Source: Candidatus Azobacteroides sp. (GTDB lineage: Bacteria > Bacteroidota > Bacteroidia > Bacteroidales > Azobacteroidaceae). Taken from it: a stretch of 34,130 nt of DNA. The DNA lies in NCBI GenBank assembly GCA_009783445.1, contig WRFY01000101.1:1-34130 (forward strand). Reading direction: 5' to 3'. Shown one piece after another: positions 24,384 to 32,876 of the stretch (positions are counted from its first letter, which is position 1; the number at the start of each line of letters is the position of its first letter). The notes beneath the pieces were generated by a model. The model made no database searches, had not been told where the DNA came from, and was given only the letters and a program-made list of their open reading frames with translations. The translations under genes were made by a program, and so were the position numbers.

Positions 24384-25943
24384 ATGAAGAGATATCTATT
24401 TATTTTGATCGCAATGTTTAGTTGCATAGGTTTGTGGGCGCAAGGAGAAATCGATGCGCTCCGCTTGTCGGAAACGGATATTCAAGGCACTGCACGCGGA
24501 CAAGCAATGGGAGGAGCTTTCGGCGCGTTGGGCGGCGATGTTACCAGCGTAGGCATCAATCCGGCAGGATTGGGGATTTACATCTCGTCCGAAGTAAACG
24601 TCACGGCAAACTATTCCTCTACGCCGATTGAAACCAATTGGGCGAATAATGTCTTGAAACACGACAATTCCAAATTTAATTTTGCGAATGCTTCCTACAT
24701 CGGTTATTATCCTACAGGAAATGAAAATTTCAGCGCAATTAATTTCGGATTTTCCTATAGGCGGTTAAAAGATTTCAATCGTTCCTACAATGCCGAAGGC
24801 AAAGGACTGAATGTGTCTTTATCGAATTATATGGCGGAAACAACCAATAATCTCAATAATTACACAGGCATCAACGCAGCCGAATTTGATGAACCAAACA
24901 ACTCTGATCCGTACTATCGAGGAAATCCGTGGTTGAGCGTATTGGGTTGGCAAGGCGCATTGTTTAACGAAGCCGCTAATTCCCCAAATAAATACGAAAG
25001 TGTTATGCAACCAAACGAAACGGTGAATTCTCTCTTGAGAGTAAGCGAAAGAGGAAGCATTGAAACGTACGATTTTTCGTTGGGAACGAATATTAACGAT
25101 CTGCTTTACATAGGCGTAACTTTTTCTTTGACGGATATTAACTACCACATCCAGTCTGATTACAGAGAAAATTTTTCGGGCGGGAATGACTATTTCACTC
25201 TGTCCAATTATCAAGATACGGAAGGAGGCGGTTACCAATTCAAAATAGGAGCGATTTTGCGTCCAGCCGATTTTTTACGATTAGGGATCGCTTATCATTC
25301 GCCAACTTGGTATTCTCTAACGGACTATTATTATGGCAAAGCAAGTAATAATTACGACGCCGATTATCCGAGTGCGAATACTCCCGAGGACCACTATCCT
25401 TACCGTTTCAGGACTCCCGACAGTTGGATATTCAGTATAGCGGGTATTGTGGAAGAGAAAGCCGCCATCAGTGTCGATTACGAATTCAAAAATTATTCAA
25501 AAATGAATATCCAAGATGAAAATGGAATTGAATCGGGTGAAAATAACTATATTAATGAAGACTTTCGATTGACGACGTCTACCTTGCGGGCAGGATTGGA
25601 ATATCGGTTTACTCCCCGTTTTTCAGGACGCTTGGGTTATGCTTGGATACAAAATCCGTATGAAAAAAAATTTTATGACGGATTAAAAGAAGTAATGATC
25701 GTAGGAACAATTCCTCATTATATCATTGAAGGAGATGCGAACTATATCACAGCGGGGTTGGGCTACCACTTTACGCGGAATTTTTACATGGACGTGGCAT
25801 TTGTGTATAAAAATCAGAAGGATAGACTCTATGCCTATTCTCCTGTATGGAACGAACAAGGAGAAATTTCTGTAAATTCCCAACCGGCATCTTTCAAAAA
25901 CAATGCTTACAGAGGTTTGTTGACGCTTGGATATCGGTTTTAA
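24384..25943 (+). CDS. OMPP1/FadL/TodX-family outer-membrane protein
   Basis: A 519-residue outer-membrane barrel of the FadL family, which passes hydrophobic molecules through a lateral opening. A signal peptide (YLFILIAMFSCIGLWAQ) is followed by the family N-terminal plug region LRLSETDIQGTARGQAMGGAFGALGGDVTSVGINPAGLGIY. Repeated strands follow, including LRLGIAYHSPTWYSLTDYYYG, TLRAGLEYRFTPRFSGRLGYAW and ITAGLGYHFTRNFYMDVAFVYK, with a C-terminal aromatic strand YRGLLTLGYRF. The Bacteroidales members carry this GQAMGGAFGALGGD motif. It is co-transcribed with the aromatic-rich protein gene. Substrate unknown; fatty acids or aromatic compounds are family possibilities. Confidence 0.9.
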   Translation: MKRYLFILIAMFSCIGLWAQGEIDALRLSETDIQGTARGQAMGGAFGALGGDVTSVGINPAGLGIYISSEVNVTANYSSTPIETNWANNVLKHDNSKFNFANASYIGYYPTGNENFSAINFGFSYRRLKDFNRSYNAEGKGLNVSLSNYMAETTNNLNNYTGINAAEFDEPNNSDPYYRGNPWLSVLGWQGALFNEAANSPNKYESVMQPNETVNSLLRVSERGSIETYDFSLGTNINDLLYIGVTFSLTDINYHIQSDYRENFSGGNDYFTLSNYQDTEGGGYQFKIGAILRPADFLRLGIAYHSPTWYSLTDYYYGKASNNYDADYPSANTPEDHYPYRFRTPDSWIFSIAGIVEEKAAISVDYEFKNYSKMNIQDENGIESGENNYINEDFRLTTSTLRAGLEYRFTPRFSGRLGYAWIQNPYEKKFYDGLKEVMIVGTIPHYIIEGDANYITAGLGYHFTRNFYMDVAFVYKNQKDRLYAYSPVWNEQGEISVNSQPASFKNNAYRGLLTLGYRF

Positions 25944-25947
25944 ACAT

Positions 25948-26030
25948 ATAAGAATGCACATGGAGATTATATTAGGGTAATAACTTGCTATCTGGCTTTT
26001 CAGCATTCTTATGTTCGGTATAAAGATAGC
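25948..26030 (+). other. Pair of mutually exclusive stems after the FadL gene
   Basis: ATAAGAATGC/GCATTCTTAT (25948-25957 with 26003-26012, 10 bp perfect) contains one arm of a second stem GCTATCT/AGATAGC (25987-25993 with 26024-26030). The two stems interlock, so both cannot form as simple nested hairpins. They precede a strong terminator. It could be a 3' UTR structure or an attenuator. Confidence 0.4.
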
Positions 26031-26033
26031 AGC

Positions 26034-26069
26034 AAAAATGGCTGAACGTGAGTTTCGGCCATTTTTTTT
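26034..26069 (+). terminator. Intrinsic terminator of the FadL operon
   Basis: A 13-bp stem (26034-26046 with 26054-26066, one G-T pair; AAAAATGGCTGAA), a 7-nt loop and eight T. Confidence 0.85.
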
Positions 26070-26157
26070 GAAATGCAGATCATGTGCCGTTAGAACGTTT
26101 TTTAGTTAAGAAAACAATCTGGCGGGTACTTTTCTGCTGTTATTTGAAATAATTGCG

Positions 26158-26165
26158 TAACTTTG
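26158..26165 (+). promoter_or_regulatory. -7 box of the ABC/SGNH/MBOAT operon
   Basis: TAACTTTG, a perfect -7 match, 41 bp before the chosen ATG at 26207. An in-frame TTG at 26153 lies upstream of the expected transcription start (about 26172), so that longer start is excluded. No convincing -33 box is seen. Confidence 0.5.
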
Positions 26166-26206
26166 AAATTATTTTAAAAACAAAAAATACGATTTTTATC
26201 CCAATT

Positions 26207-27109
26207 ATGATTTTTGTTGAGACTAAAGAGGTAGTTAAGCAATATACGGCGCATTTGGCTTTGGATAAAGTCAGCATTCAAATCCCTGAGAATAAAATAT
26301 TCGGTTTGTTAGGGCCGAATGGAGCCGGAAAAACGACCTTGATCCGAATTATCAACCGGATTACAGCGCCCGATTCGGGAGAAGTTTTGTTTAAGAACCG
26401 TCCTTTGCAGGAAAACGACATTTATCATATTGGTTATCTTCCGGAAGAACGCGGCTTGTACAAAAAAATGAAAGTAGGAGAACAAGCAATTTATCTGGCC
26501 CAATTGAAAGGATTATCCTCTGGCGAAGCAGAAAAGCGTTTGAAAGTCTGGTTCAAAAAATTTGACATTTTGGATTGGTGGAACAAAAAGTTGGAAGAAC
26601 TATCCAAAGGGATGCAGCAAAAAGTACAGTTTATCATTACTGTAGTTCATGATCCGGATTTATTGATTTTTGACGAACCTTTCAGCGGATTTGACCCGTT
26701 GAATACGGAATTATTGAAAAACGAAATTCTCGAATTGAAGGAAAAAGGCAAAACCGTCATTTTTTCGACGCACAACATGGCTTCCGTTGAAGAACTTTGC
26801 GATGAAATAGCCTTGATCAATCATTCGAAAGTAGTTTTGAGCGGCGATGTACGAGAAGTCCGATCGCGCTACAAAAACCATATTTTCAAATTACAAACAA
26901 CGGGCGATGCGTTGAATGACATTCCTCCGATTTGTGAAGTAATTGAAACTCAAAAAGGGGATCATGCCTCGATTTTCCGAATAAAAAAATTACAACCCGT
27001 AACCAATTCCGAATTTTTAGCGGCTTTATTGCCAAACAATGAAATCGTATCGTTTGAAGAAGAAATTCCTTCGATGAACGATATTTTTATTCAAGCAGTT
27101 ACAGAATAG
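26207..27109 (+). CDS. ABC transporter ATP-binding protein (NatA/YhaQ type)
   Basis: A 300-residue ABC ATPase: Walker A GPNGAGKTT (36-44), Q-loop region IGYLPEERGLYKKM, signature LSKGMQQKVQ, Walker B LLIFDEPFSGFD and switch FSTHN. The C-terminal 80-residue extension, with SRYKNHIFKLQTTGD, is typical of NatA/YhaQ-type exporters that pair with an ABC-2 permease. No such permease follows; instead the next gene, 3 bp later, is an SGNH-like protein with one membrane anchor. The ATPase may work with a permease encoded elsewhere or with the surface-acylation proteins of this operon. The start at the ATG for MIFVETKEVVKQY is supported by the promoter. Confidence 0.9.
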   Translation: MIFVETKEVVKQYTAHLALDKVSIQIPENKIFGLLGPNGAGKTTLIRIINRITAPDSGEVLFKNRPLQENDIYHIGYLPEERGLYKKMKVGEQAIYLAQLKGLSSGEAEKRLKVWFKKFDILDWWNKKLEELSKGMQQKVQFIITVVHDPDLLIFDEPFSGFDPLNTELLKNEILELKEKGKTVIFSTHNMASVEELCDEIALINHSKVVLSGDVREVRSRYKNHIFKLQTTGDALNDIPPICEVIETQKGDHASIFRIKKLQPVTNSEFLAALLPNNEIVSFEEEIPSMNDIFIQAVTE

Positions 27110-27112
27110 GAA

Positions 27113-28585
27113 GTGAAAGCCGCAAAAATACTTTTATTCATTGTTTCTGTTTTATTGCTTCTGGGAATCATCAGTTTATTTTTTCCGAAAGAAGGAATCT
27201 CAGTGGGAGGAATGCATTTTTATTTTCCTTCGATAGAAGACGTTTTTACCAAACAGGAAGAACATACTACGGCTGCGCAAAAAATGGAAGAAATGAGGAA
27301 AAGCCTTCAAATGCAACAGTATCAAGATTCGCTTTATGCAGATTCGCTCGCATTTTTCACGCATTTTTTCCAGAACCATCCATCTAAAATTTATCTTCCT
27401 AACGATAACTGGGACTATTTCAATGATTTGTTTTCGTCGTTTGAACAATGTGAAAAACAAAACGAATTGATTCACATCCTTCACTACGGCGATTCGCAAA
27501 TAGAAGGCGATCGCATCACCGGATATATCCGCCAGAAATTGCAGGAAAAATTTGGAGGCGAAGGACCGGGCTTGTTGCCTGCCGTTCAGCCCATTCCTAC
27601 TTCTTCGGTAGGACAGTTGGCTTCGGAAAATATCGAACGCTACATCATTTCAGGGGCTCTTCAGAACAGAATTCCTCACAATCGTTACGGGGTTTTGGGA
27701 CAAGTGGGCATCACGCAAGGAGAAAGTTCATTTTCCGCCGCCAGCCGAAATTGGAACAATACATTCGAAAGGGTAAAAGAATTCCAGAAAATTCGGTTGT
27801 TTGTGGGTCGATCGAGTAATCATTTCCAAGCGGAATTAATTGCTCCCAATAAAAAATCATGGACGGGAAGTATCGTAGAAGAAACATCGCCCGTTCAAGT
27901 ATTTTCGTGGGAATCAGAAGCTCCGCTCAAGAAATTTACGCTGCGAATGCGCGGCGCGGGCGAAATTTATGGGGTGGCAGTCGACGGAATATCCGGAATC
28001 GCCATGAGCAACGTGCCTTTTCGGGGAAGTTCGGGAACTTTTTTCTGCGATATTGATTCCGCCGTGATGACTTCCATGATGAAGGAATTGAATGTAAAAT
28101 TGATCCTGTTGGAATTTGGAGGCAATATGATGCCAGCCATCAAAACAGACAAAGCAATCTCCAATTACAAGCAAAAAATGTCGGAACAGATTGTCTGTTT
28201 GGAAAAATGGTGTCCCGGAGTTAAAATCATATTGATCGGGCCTGCGGATATGTCGACGAAAGTCAATGGCAAATTGCAGACATATCCCTATTTAGAGAAG
28301 ATGATAGAAGCGCTGAAGGAAGCTGCTTTGGAAAACGATGCGGCTTTTTGGAACATGTACGAGGTAATGGGCGGAAAAAATTCGATGATGGACTGGGTGA
28401 AAAATTCGCCTCCCTGGGCAGCTCCCGATTACATCCATTTCACCTCCAAAGGAGCGGATCGGATTGGCGGACTGTTCTACGAATCATTCATGCTTTATTA
28501 CGATTATTACCGTTTTGTTAGCGAACATAAAAAAGTATCGGCCAACAAGAAAAAAATGAAATCGAAAACGAAATCTAAATATTAA
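27113..28585 (+). CDS. Membrane-anchored SGNH/GDSL-like hydrolase
   Basis: A 490-residue protein starting at GTG, 3 bp after the ATPase. It has one N-terminal anchor helix (KILLFIVSVLLLLGIISLFF), so the rest lies in the periplasm. A linker with a short Glu/Gln/Met-rich helix precedes the SGNH domain. Visible blocks: block I HYGDSQIEGDR (G126-D127-S128), a block III-like LEFGGNM with Asn, and block V DYIHFTSKG (D439, H442), which together complete a Ser-His-Asp triad. SGNH proteins beside MBOAT acyltransferases (AlgI/AlgJ/AlgX, PatA/PatB, DltB/DltD types) complete or reverse O-acetylation of cell-envelope glycans. A lysine-rich tail (KKKMKSKTKSKY) ends the protein. Esterase versus transferase cannot be decided. 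Confidence 0.85.
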   Translation: MKAAKILLFIVSVLLLLGIISLFFPKEGISVGGMHFYFPSIEDVFTKQEEHTTAAQKMEEMRKSLQMQQYQDSLYADSLAFFTHFFQNHPSKIYLPNDNWDYFNDLFSSFEQCEKQNELIHILHYGDSQIEGDRITGYIRQKLQEKFGGEGPGLLPAVQPIPTSSVGQLASENIERYIISGALQNRIPHNRYGVLGQVGITQGESSFSAASRNWNNTFERVKEFQKIRLFVGRSSNHFQAELIAPNKKSWTGSIVEETSPVQVFSWESEAPLKKFTLRMRGAGEIYGVAVDGISGIAMSNVPFRGSSGTFFCDIDSAVMTSMMKELNVKLILLEFGGNMMPAIKTDKAISNYKQKMSEQIVCLEKWCPGVKIILIGPADMSTKVNGKLQTYPYLEKMIEALKEAALENDAAFWNMYEVMGGKNSMMDWVKNSPPWAAPDYIHFTSKGADRIGGLFYESFMLYYDYYRFVSEHKKVSANKKKMKSKTKSKY

Positions 28586-28591
28586 TTCACA

Positions 28592-29893
28592 ATGATTACG
28601 AACCCATCGGCAAACTGCAGGATAAAACAATTGAAGTTCTTATTCACTCTGCTGTGCTTGCTTGTCTTATGCAACTCGTTAGCGGCGCAAAAAACAAAAA
28701 AAGAACTGAAGGAAATAGAGATACCGGAATATCATTTCCTCAACTACAAATACGAAGGAATCCAAGTTCCGGGAAAAGACTCCACGCGGCTCAATCGTTT
28801 TTTTCAGAAAATTGATACCTTGCTCTATTCGGGAAAGAACCGAATCAACATTTTACACATTGGCGGATCGCACGTGCAGGCCGACCTGTTTTCACACAAG
28901 GTGCGTCAAGATTTAGACGCCTTGAATGCAGAAAACCAAACGCCGCGAGGATTTATTTTTCCATTTTCAGTGGCTAAAACCAATAATCCCGCCAACTATA
29001 CGGTTACTTATACCGGAAACTGGAGCGCCGCCCGAAATGTACAAAAAGAGCGTTCCGTTCCTTTGGGAATGGGAGGAATAGCTGTTTATACCCAAGATCC
29101 GAATGCGCAAATTCATATTTCGCTCAATCCCGACCGGATTTTGCGATGGAAATTTACCCAACTCCGCCTGCTGGGTTCTGTGATGGATAAAAGTAAAGAA
29201 GTGTTGCCGGTACTTTATTATAACAACGACACGATCGAAGGGAAAAAAGATGCGTTCAGCAATACTTATTTGTTCGAATTGCCGAAGCCAGACTACGAAT
29301 TCAGTGTCGGGTTTATACAAGAAGATTCGATTCCCCACACTTTTGTGGTGAATGGATTTATTCCCGAAAACGGCAATCCCGGCATTGTCTATCACGCCAT
29401 TGGAGTGAATGGGGCTTCCGTTCTTTCTTATTTAAACAGCGAAAATTTCGAAGAAGAGCTTCATCTATTGAATCCCGATCTGATTATTTTTGCCATAGGC
29501 ATCAACGATGCCAATTCCAGCGATTTTACCGGCGAATCGTTTTGCAAAAACTACAATGCGCTGATTGAAAAGATCGAACGGGTTTCGCCGGATTGCGCGT
29601 ATATTTTTATCACCAACAACGATTCTTTTCGAAAAATTTCCAAGAAGAAATACACGGTCAATGCCAATGGGCTGATAGCCAGAGAATCTTTCTACCGCTT
29701 GGCCAAAGAACACCAAGGCGGCGTGTGGGATTTGTTTTCGTTGATGGGAGGATCCGGATCGATGAGAACTTGGCAAAACGCCGGTTTAGCCCAAAACGAT
29801 AAAGTTCACTTCACGCGAACCGGCTATCTTTTGATTGGAGACTTGTTTTACAATGCTTTAATCGATTACTACAAGCAACTTGAACCCAAATAA
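28592..29893 (+). CDS. Exported SGNH-like protein with altered GDS motif
   Basis: A 433-residue periplasmic protein with signal peptide (LKFLFTLLCLLVLCNSLAAQ). Its block I reads HIGGSHVQAD (G91-G92-S93), i.e. GDS has become GGS, while the Ser is kept. Block III is IGINDAN (G303, N305), close to canonical GXND, and block V DKVHFTRTGY keeps D403 and H406. Oxyanion and triad residues are thus mostly complete, so activity is plausible. It starts 6 bp after the first SGNH gene and ends 9 bp before the MBOAT gene. Having two unlike SGNH partners for one MBOAT recalls AlgJ plus AlgX, of which one transfers acetyl and one presents the polymer. Confidence 0.85.
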   Translation: MITNPSANCRIKQLKFLFTLLCLLVLCNSLAAQKTKKELKEIEIPEYHFLNYKYEGIQVPGKDSTRLNRFFQKIDTLLYSGKNRINILHIGGSHVQADLFSHKVRQDLDALNAENQTPRGFIFPFSVAKTNNPANYTVTYTGNWSAARNVQKERSVPLGMGGIAVYTQDPNAQIHISLNPDRILRWKFTQLRLLGSVMDKSKEVLPVLYYNNDTIEGKKDAFSNTYLFELPKPDYEFSVGFIQEDSIPHTFVVNGFIPENGNPGIVYHAIGVNGASVLSYLNSENFEEELHLLNPDLIIFAIGINDANSSDFTGESFCKNYNALIEKIERVSPDCAYIFITNNDSFRKISKKKYTVNANGLIARESFYRLAKEHQGGVWDLFSLMGGSGSMRTWQNAGLAQNDKVHFTRTGYLLIGDLFYNALIDYYKQLEPK

Positions 29894-29902
29894 ACAGACC
29901 GA

Positions 29903-31747
29903 ATGATCTATTTCCTGAAAAATATATTTGCTTTCGACTCGCATTCGCCGCTTTTATTTACCCAGTTCTATTTTTGGGTCTTTTTCGCAGGTATATTTGC
30001 AGGATTCGCCTGTTTACAGAACAAAATTTTGCTTCGAAACGCCTATCTCTGTTTCGTCAGCCTCTTCTTTTATTACAAAACAAGCGGTTTATCCGTTTTG
30101 ATTTTGATATTTACTACGGTTGTTAATTTTTATTTGGCCCAAATCATTTTCAAGTCCAACGCAGAGTGGAAGAAAAAAACGCTTTTGACTGCCGGACTGA
30201 TCGTCAACTTGTTTTTTCTCTGCTATTTCAAATACGCTTACTTTTTTATCGACCTCGTCAACAATATTTTTGGACTTCATTTGCAGGTTTTTGATTCCTT
30301 TGCCCAGTTGGGCAATTGGTTCTGCGGAGAAGGCCGGTTCAATGTCTCCACCATTTTGCTTCCGGCAGGAATTTCATTTTATATCTTCCAAAATATCAGC
30401 TATTTGATGGATATTTTCCGATCGCGCGTTCCACCGGTGAAAGAACTGTTGAACTATGGATTTTTCGTCAGTTTTTTCCCCAAATTAATAACCGGTCCCA
30501 TTGTGCGGTCCGACGAATTTATTCCTCAGCTGTATAAAAAATACTACTTGGGACAAAAAGAATTCGGATTAGCCGTATTCTGGATTATGAATGGCTTGGC
30601 CAAGAAAATCATTTTAAGCGATTACTTAGCCGTCAATTTTATCGACCGGATTTTCGAAAATCCGACCATGTTTTCAGGTTTTGAAAATCTGGTTGCTTTG
30701 TTTGCATACTCCTTGCAGATTTATGCCGACTTTTCGGGCTACACCGATATTGCCATTGGGGTTGCCCTGCTGATGGGATTTCATTTGCCCAAAAACTTCA
30801 ATTCGCCTTACAAAGCCTCCAACCCGGGCGATTTTTGGAAACGGTGGCACATTACGCTTTCCCAATGGTTGCAAAATTATTTGTATATCCCTTTGGGAGG
30901 AAATCGAAGAGCTACTTTTGCCACCTATTTTTTAATCGTCAGCATCGGGCTGGTCGCAGTGATTCTATCCGGCAGTATGTGGATGGGATTGGTATTGTTG
31001 ATCATAGCCGGAACGCTTTGTTTCCTTGCGCGCGCTTATCCTTCCCAAAAGAAAAAAATCAATACCAATCTCAATCTGATGAATACCATGCTGATTGGCG
31101 GCCTTTGGCACGGAGCCAGCTGGAACTTCATGATTTGGGGAGGTTTGAATGGATTGGGAATTGTGGTATTTAAATTCTGGAAAGACTGGAATCGGTATAC
31201 CCGCACGCTCATCTTGCTATTACTTACTTTATTATCTGCATTATTGTACATTCTGTTTCCCTTGCCCCTATTCAACATCCTTCGGATTTGGCTGGCTCTG
31301 TTGCTGTTGGGCGCCTACATTCGGATGCTGTACAAGATGAGGGGAGGCAAACGTCCTTTTCAATTCATAGAAAACGCCTGGGCTATCTTGCAAACTTTTG
31401 TTTTCGTTTCGTTTACGCGCTTATTTTTTCGTTCTGGATCGAACTTGAATCCGGCCGAAGCCAATCAAACGGCATGGAATACAGCGCAACAGATCGTAAA
31501 TCAGATTGGAGGTTCTTGGGATTTTAACGCTATCGGAAGGATGATTCACGAATATCGGTCGGTATTTTTTTTGATCATTATTGGGATGCTGATTCATTGG
31601 CTGCCCGAAAATTTCAAACGCCGTTACCGTTTAAGTTTCGCGCTGATGCCTCCTGCAGTGATGTTCTTGGCAGCAGTATTGGCCGTATTCATTATTTATC
31701 AGTTTATCACAGCGGACTTGCAGACCTTTATCTATTTTCAGTTTTAA
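29903..31747 (+). CDS. MBOAT-family O-acyltransferase (AlgI-like)
   Basis: A 614-residue polytopic inner-membrane protein with about twelve hydrophobic segments. MBOAT hallmarks: FPKLITGPIVRSDEFIPQL, QIYADFSGYTDIAIGVALLMGF, NPGDFWKRWHITLSQWLQNYLYIPLGGNRR, and the catalytic His403 in GGLWHGASWNFMIWGG. It moves acyl groups (usually acetyl from acetyl-CoA) across the membrane to a periplasmic acceptor. The C-terminal third adds further helices beyond the usual 470-520 residues. It closes the ABC/SGNH/SGNH/MBOAT operon, 9 bp after the second SGNH gene. The acceptor may be peptidoglycan, an exopolysaccharide or lipopolysaccharide. Its last codons have been copied into the repeat region downstream. 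Confidence 0.95.
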   Translation: MIYFLKNIFAFDSHSPLLFTQFYFWVFFAGIFAGFACLQNKILLRNAYLCFVSLFFYYKTSGLSVLILIFTTVVNFYLAQIIFKSNAEWKKKTLLTAGLIVNLFFLCYFKYAYFFIDLVNNIFGLHLQVFDSFAQLGNWFCGEGRFNVSTILLPAGISFYIFQNISYLMDIFRSRVPPVKELLNYGFFVSFFPKLITGPIVRSDEFIPQLYKKYYLGQKEFGLAVFWIMNGLAKKIILSDYLAVNFIDRIFENPTMFSGFENLVALFAYSLQIYADFSGYTDIAIGVALLMGFHLPKNFNSPYKASNPGDFWKRWHITLSQWLQNYLYIPLGGNRRATFATYFLIVSIGLVAVILSGSMWMGLVLLIIAGTLCFLARAYPSQKKKINTNLNLMNTMLIGGLWHGASWNFMIWGGLNGLGIVVFKFWKDWNRYTRTLILLLLTLLSALLYILFPLPLFNILRIWLALLLLGAYIRMLYKMRGGKRPFQFIENAWAILQTFVFVSFTRLFFRSGSNLNPAEANQTAWNTAQQIVNQIGGSWDFNAIGRMIHEYRSVFFLIIIGMLIHWLPENFKRRYRLSFALMPPAVMFLAAVLAVFIIYQFITADLQTFIYFQF

Positions 31748-32112
31748 AACATAGTCTATTAACCTTATTTTCAAAAGCTCCCTTAATAGACTTGACAGCC
31801 CCTCCTGACAGTTTCCCTTATTCCTTTATTTTCAATCAACGAATAAGGGAATAGAGATGTGTGCATTAAACCTTGCTACTGAGGGAGCTTTCAAAAATAA
31901 GGTTTATAAAAACGACAGGTCTCAATTTACATCCCAATAGAGGTATATCCATTAAACTTTGCTACTGAAGGAACTTTCAAAAATGAGGTCAATAAAAACG
32001 AAAAATTTGGATGTGCACGCCGCATTTTTTCCTGACTTCGACACTCTTAAAATAGCGTTTTTGTAATATGCTTACATATTTAGGCGACGCATTATCGAAA
32101 TCAGGAAACCTT
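31729..32112 (+). repeat. Tandem duplication, copy 1 (384-bp period)
   Basis: Begins within the last codons of the MBOAT gene (TATTTTCAGTTT) and continues through its stop and the non-coding repeat. Every landmark recurs 384 bp later, with one-base drifts. Internally it holds a palindromic element and two direct sub-repeats of about 80 bp (CTACTGAGGGAGCTTTCAAA at 31876 and a diverged CTACTGAAGGAACTTTCAAA near 31960). Confidence 0.85.
31757..31908 (+). repeat. MITE-like palindromic element (copy 1)
   Basis: Terminal inverted arms of 23 bp with two mismatches (31761-31783 against 31882-31904, AACCTTATTT...GCTCCCT) enclose a perfect 11-bp hairpin TTCCCTTATTC/GAATAAGGGAA (31813-31823 with 31841-31851). 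No ORF inside. This design fits a miniature non-autonomous mobile or REP-like element. Confidence 0.65.
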
Positions 32113-32410
32113 TATTTATTTTCAGTTTCAAAACATAGTCTATTAACCTTATTTTCAAAAGCTCCCTTAATAGACTTGACAGCCCCTCCTGACAGTTCCC
32201 CTTATTCCTTTATTTTCAATCAATGAATAAGGGAATAGAGGATATGTGCATTAAACCTTGCTACTGAGGGAGCTTTCAAAAATAAGGTTTATAAAAACGA
32301 CATGTCTCAATTTACATCCCAATAGAGGTATATCCATTAAACTTTGCTACTGAGGGAGCTTTCAAAAATAAGGTCAATAAAAACGAAAAATTCGGATGCG
32401 CACATCACAT
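32113..32410 (+). repeat. Tandem duplication, copy 2
   Basis: Same order as copy 1, including the decayed MBOAT tail TTTATTTATTTTCAGTTTCAA, in which the TAA stop has become CAA. The palindromic arms are at 32145-32167 and 32267-32289. The similarity ends near the GGATGCGCAC..CATTTTTTT stretch, earlier than in copy 1. Confidence 0.85.
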
Positions 32411-32615
32411 TTTTTTTACATCCCACGCAAAGCGTTAATTTGAATTTTCATTCATAACCCAAAACATTTTTCTTGTCTTTGTAGGCGAAACGTAGCGAAG
32501 TATGCAATTCCCTGCAAATCAGTCTATGAATGGCAAAAAGAGCCATAAAAGCCTATGTTTTTCTATTTTTTTGTTTGACAAATGAAATTTATTGAAGAAA
32601 AATGACTAAAATAAT

Positions 32616-32645
32616 TTTACATCTCAATTATTTCCTCTACATTTG
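32616..32645 (+). promoter_or_regulatory. Promoter of the leucine-rich repeat gene
   Basis: TACATTTG (32638-32645) is a perfect -7 box; TTTA (32616-32619) stands 18 bp upstream as an imperfect -33 box. It implies a leader of about 300 nt. Confidence 0.5.
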
Positions 32646-32752
32646 CAAATTGAAATAACAAATACAATGGGCTTATGGTAAAATAAAAGTATCTGTGTAG
32701 AAATACGCACATTTTAAGACATATTAAGAACAGCGTTTAGCTTTTATTCTGG

Positions 32753-32876
32753 GTTCCTGAAATCTCGACAATTTCAAAGAATAATCAAGAACAAAAAGGT
32801 AAACGCTCACGTTTCGTATAGGAGCGTGAGCATTACTTTTTATTTGGTTATTCGGGTAGTCGAGAACCTCAGGAAC
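32753..32876 (+). ncRNA. Structured 5' leader element
   Basis: Nested stems: GTTCCTGA/TCAGGAAC (32753-32760 with 32869-32876), CTCGAC/GTCGAG (32764-32769 with 32859-32864), and an inner hairpin GCTCACG/CGTGAGC (32805-32811 with 32825-32831). The 3- and 4-nt offset between the outer two stems makes an internal loop, as in regulatory RNAs. I do not recognise a known riboswitch. It ends 83 nt before the ATG. Confidence 0.45.

Noticed and set aside
23224-24421. Long overlapping frames on both strands of the aromatic-rich protein gene
   Set aside because: They are shadows produced by the repetitive GC-rich codons; the frame at 23215 alone has a promoter, signal peptide and coherent composition.
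26153-26206. Longer N-terminus (TTG start) for the ABC ATPase
   Set aside because: The TAACTTTG promoter box at 26158-26165 lies within it, so transcription would begin after this TTG.
14975-32410. CRISPR array or insertion sequence as explanation of the repeats
   Set aside because: The repeats are few, unequally spaced and internally palindromic, with no regular spacers and no transposase frame in or next to them.
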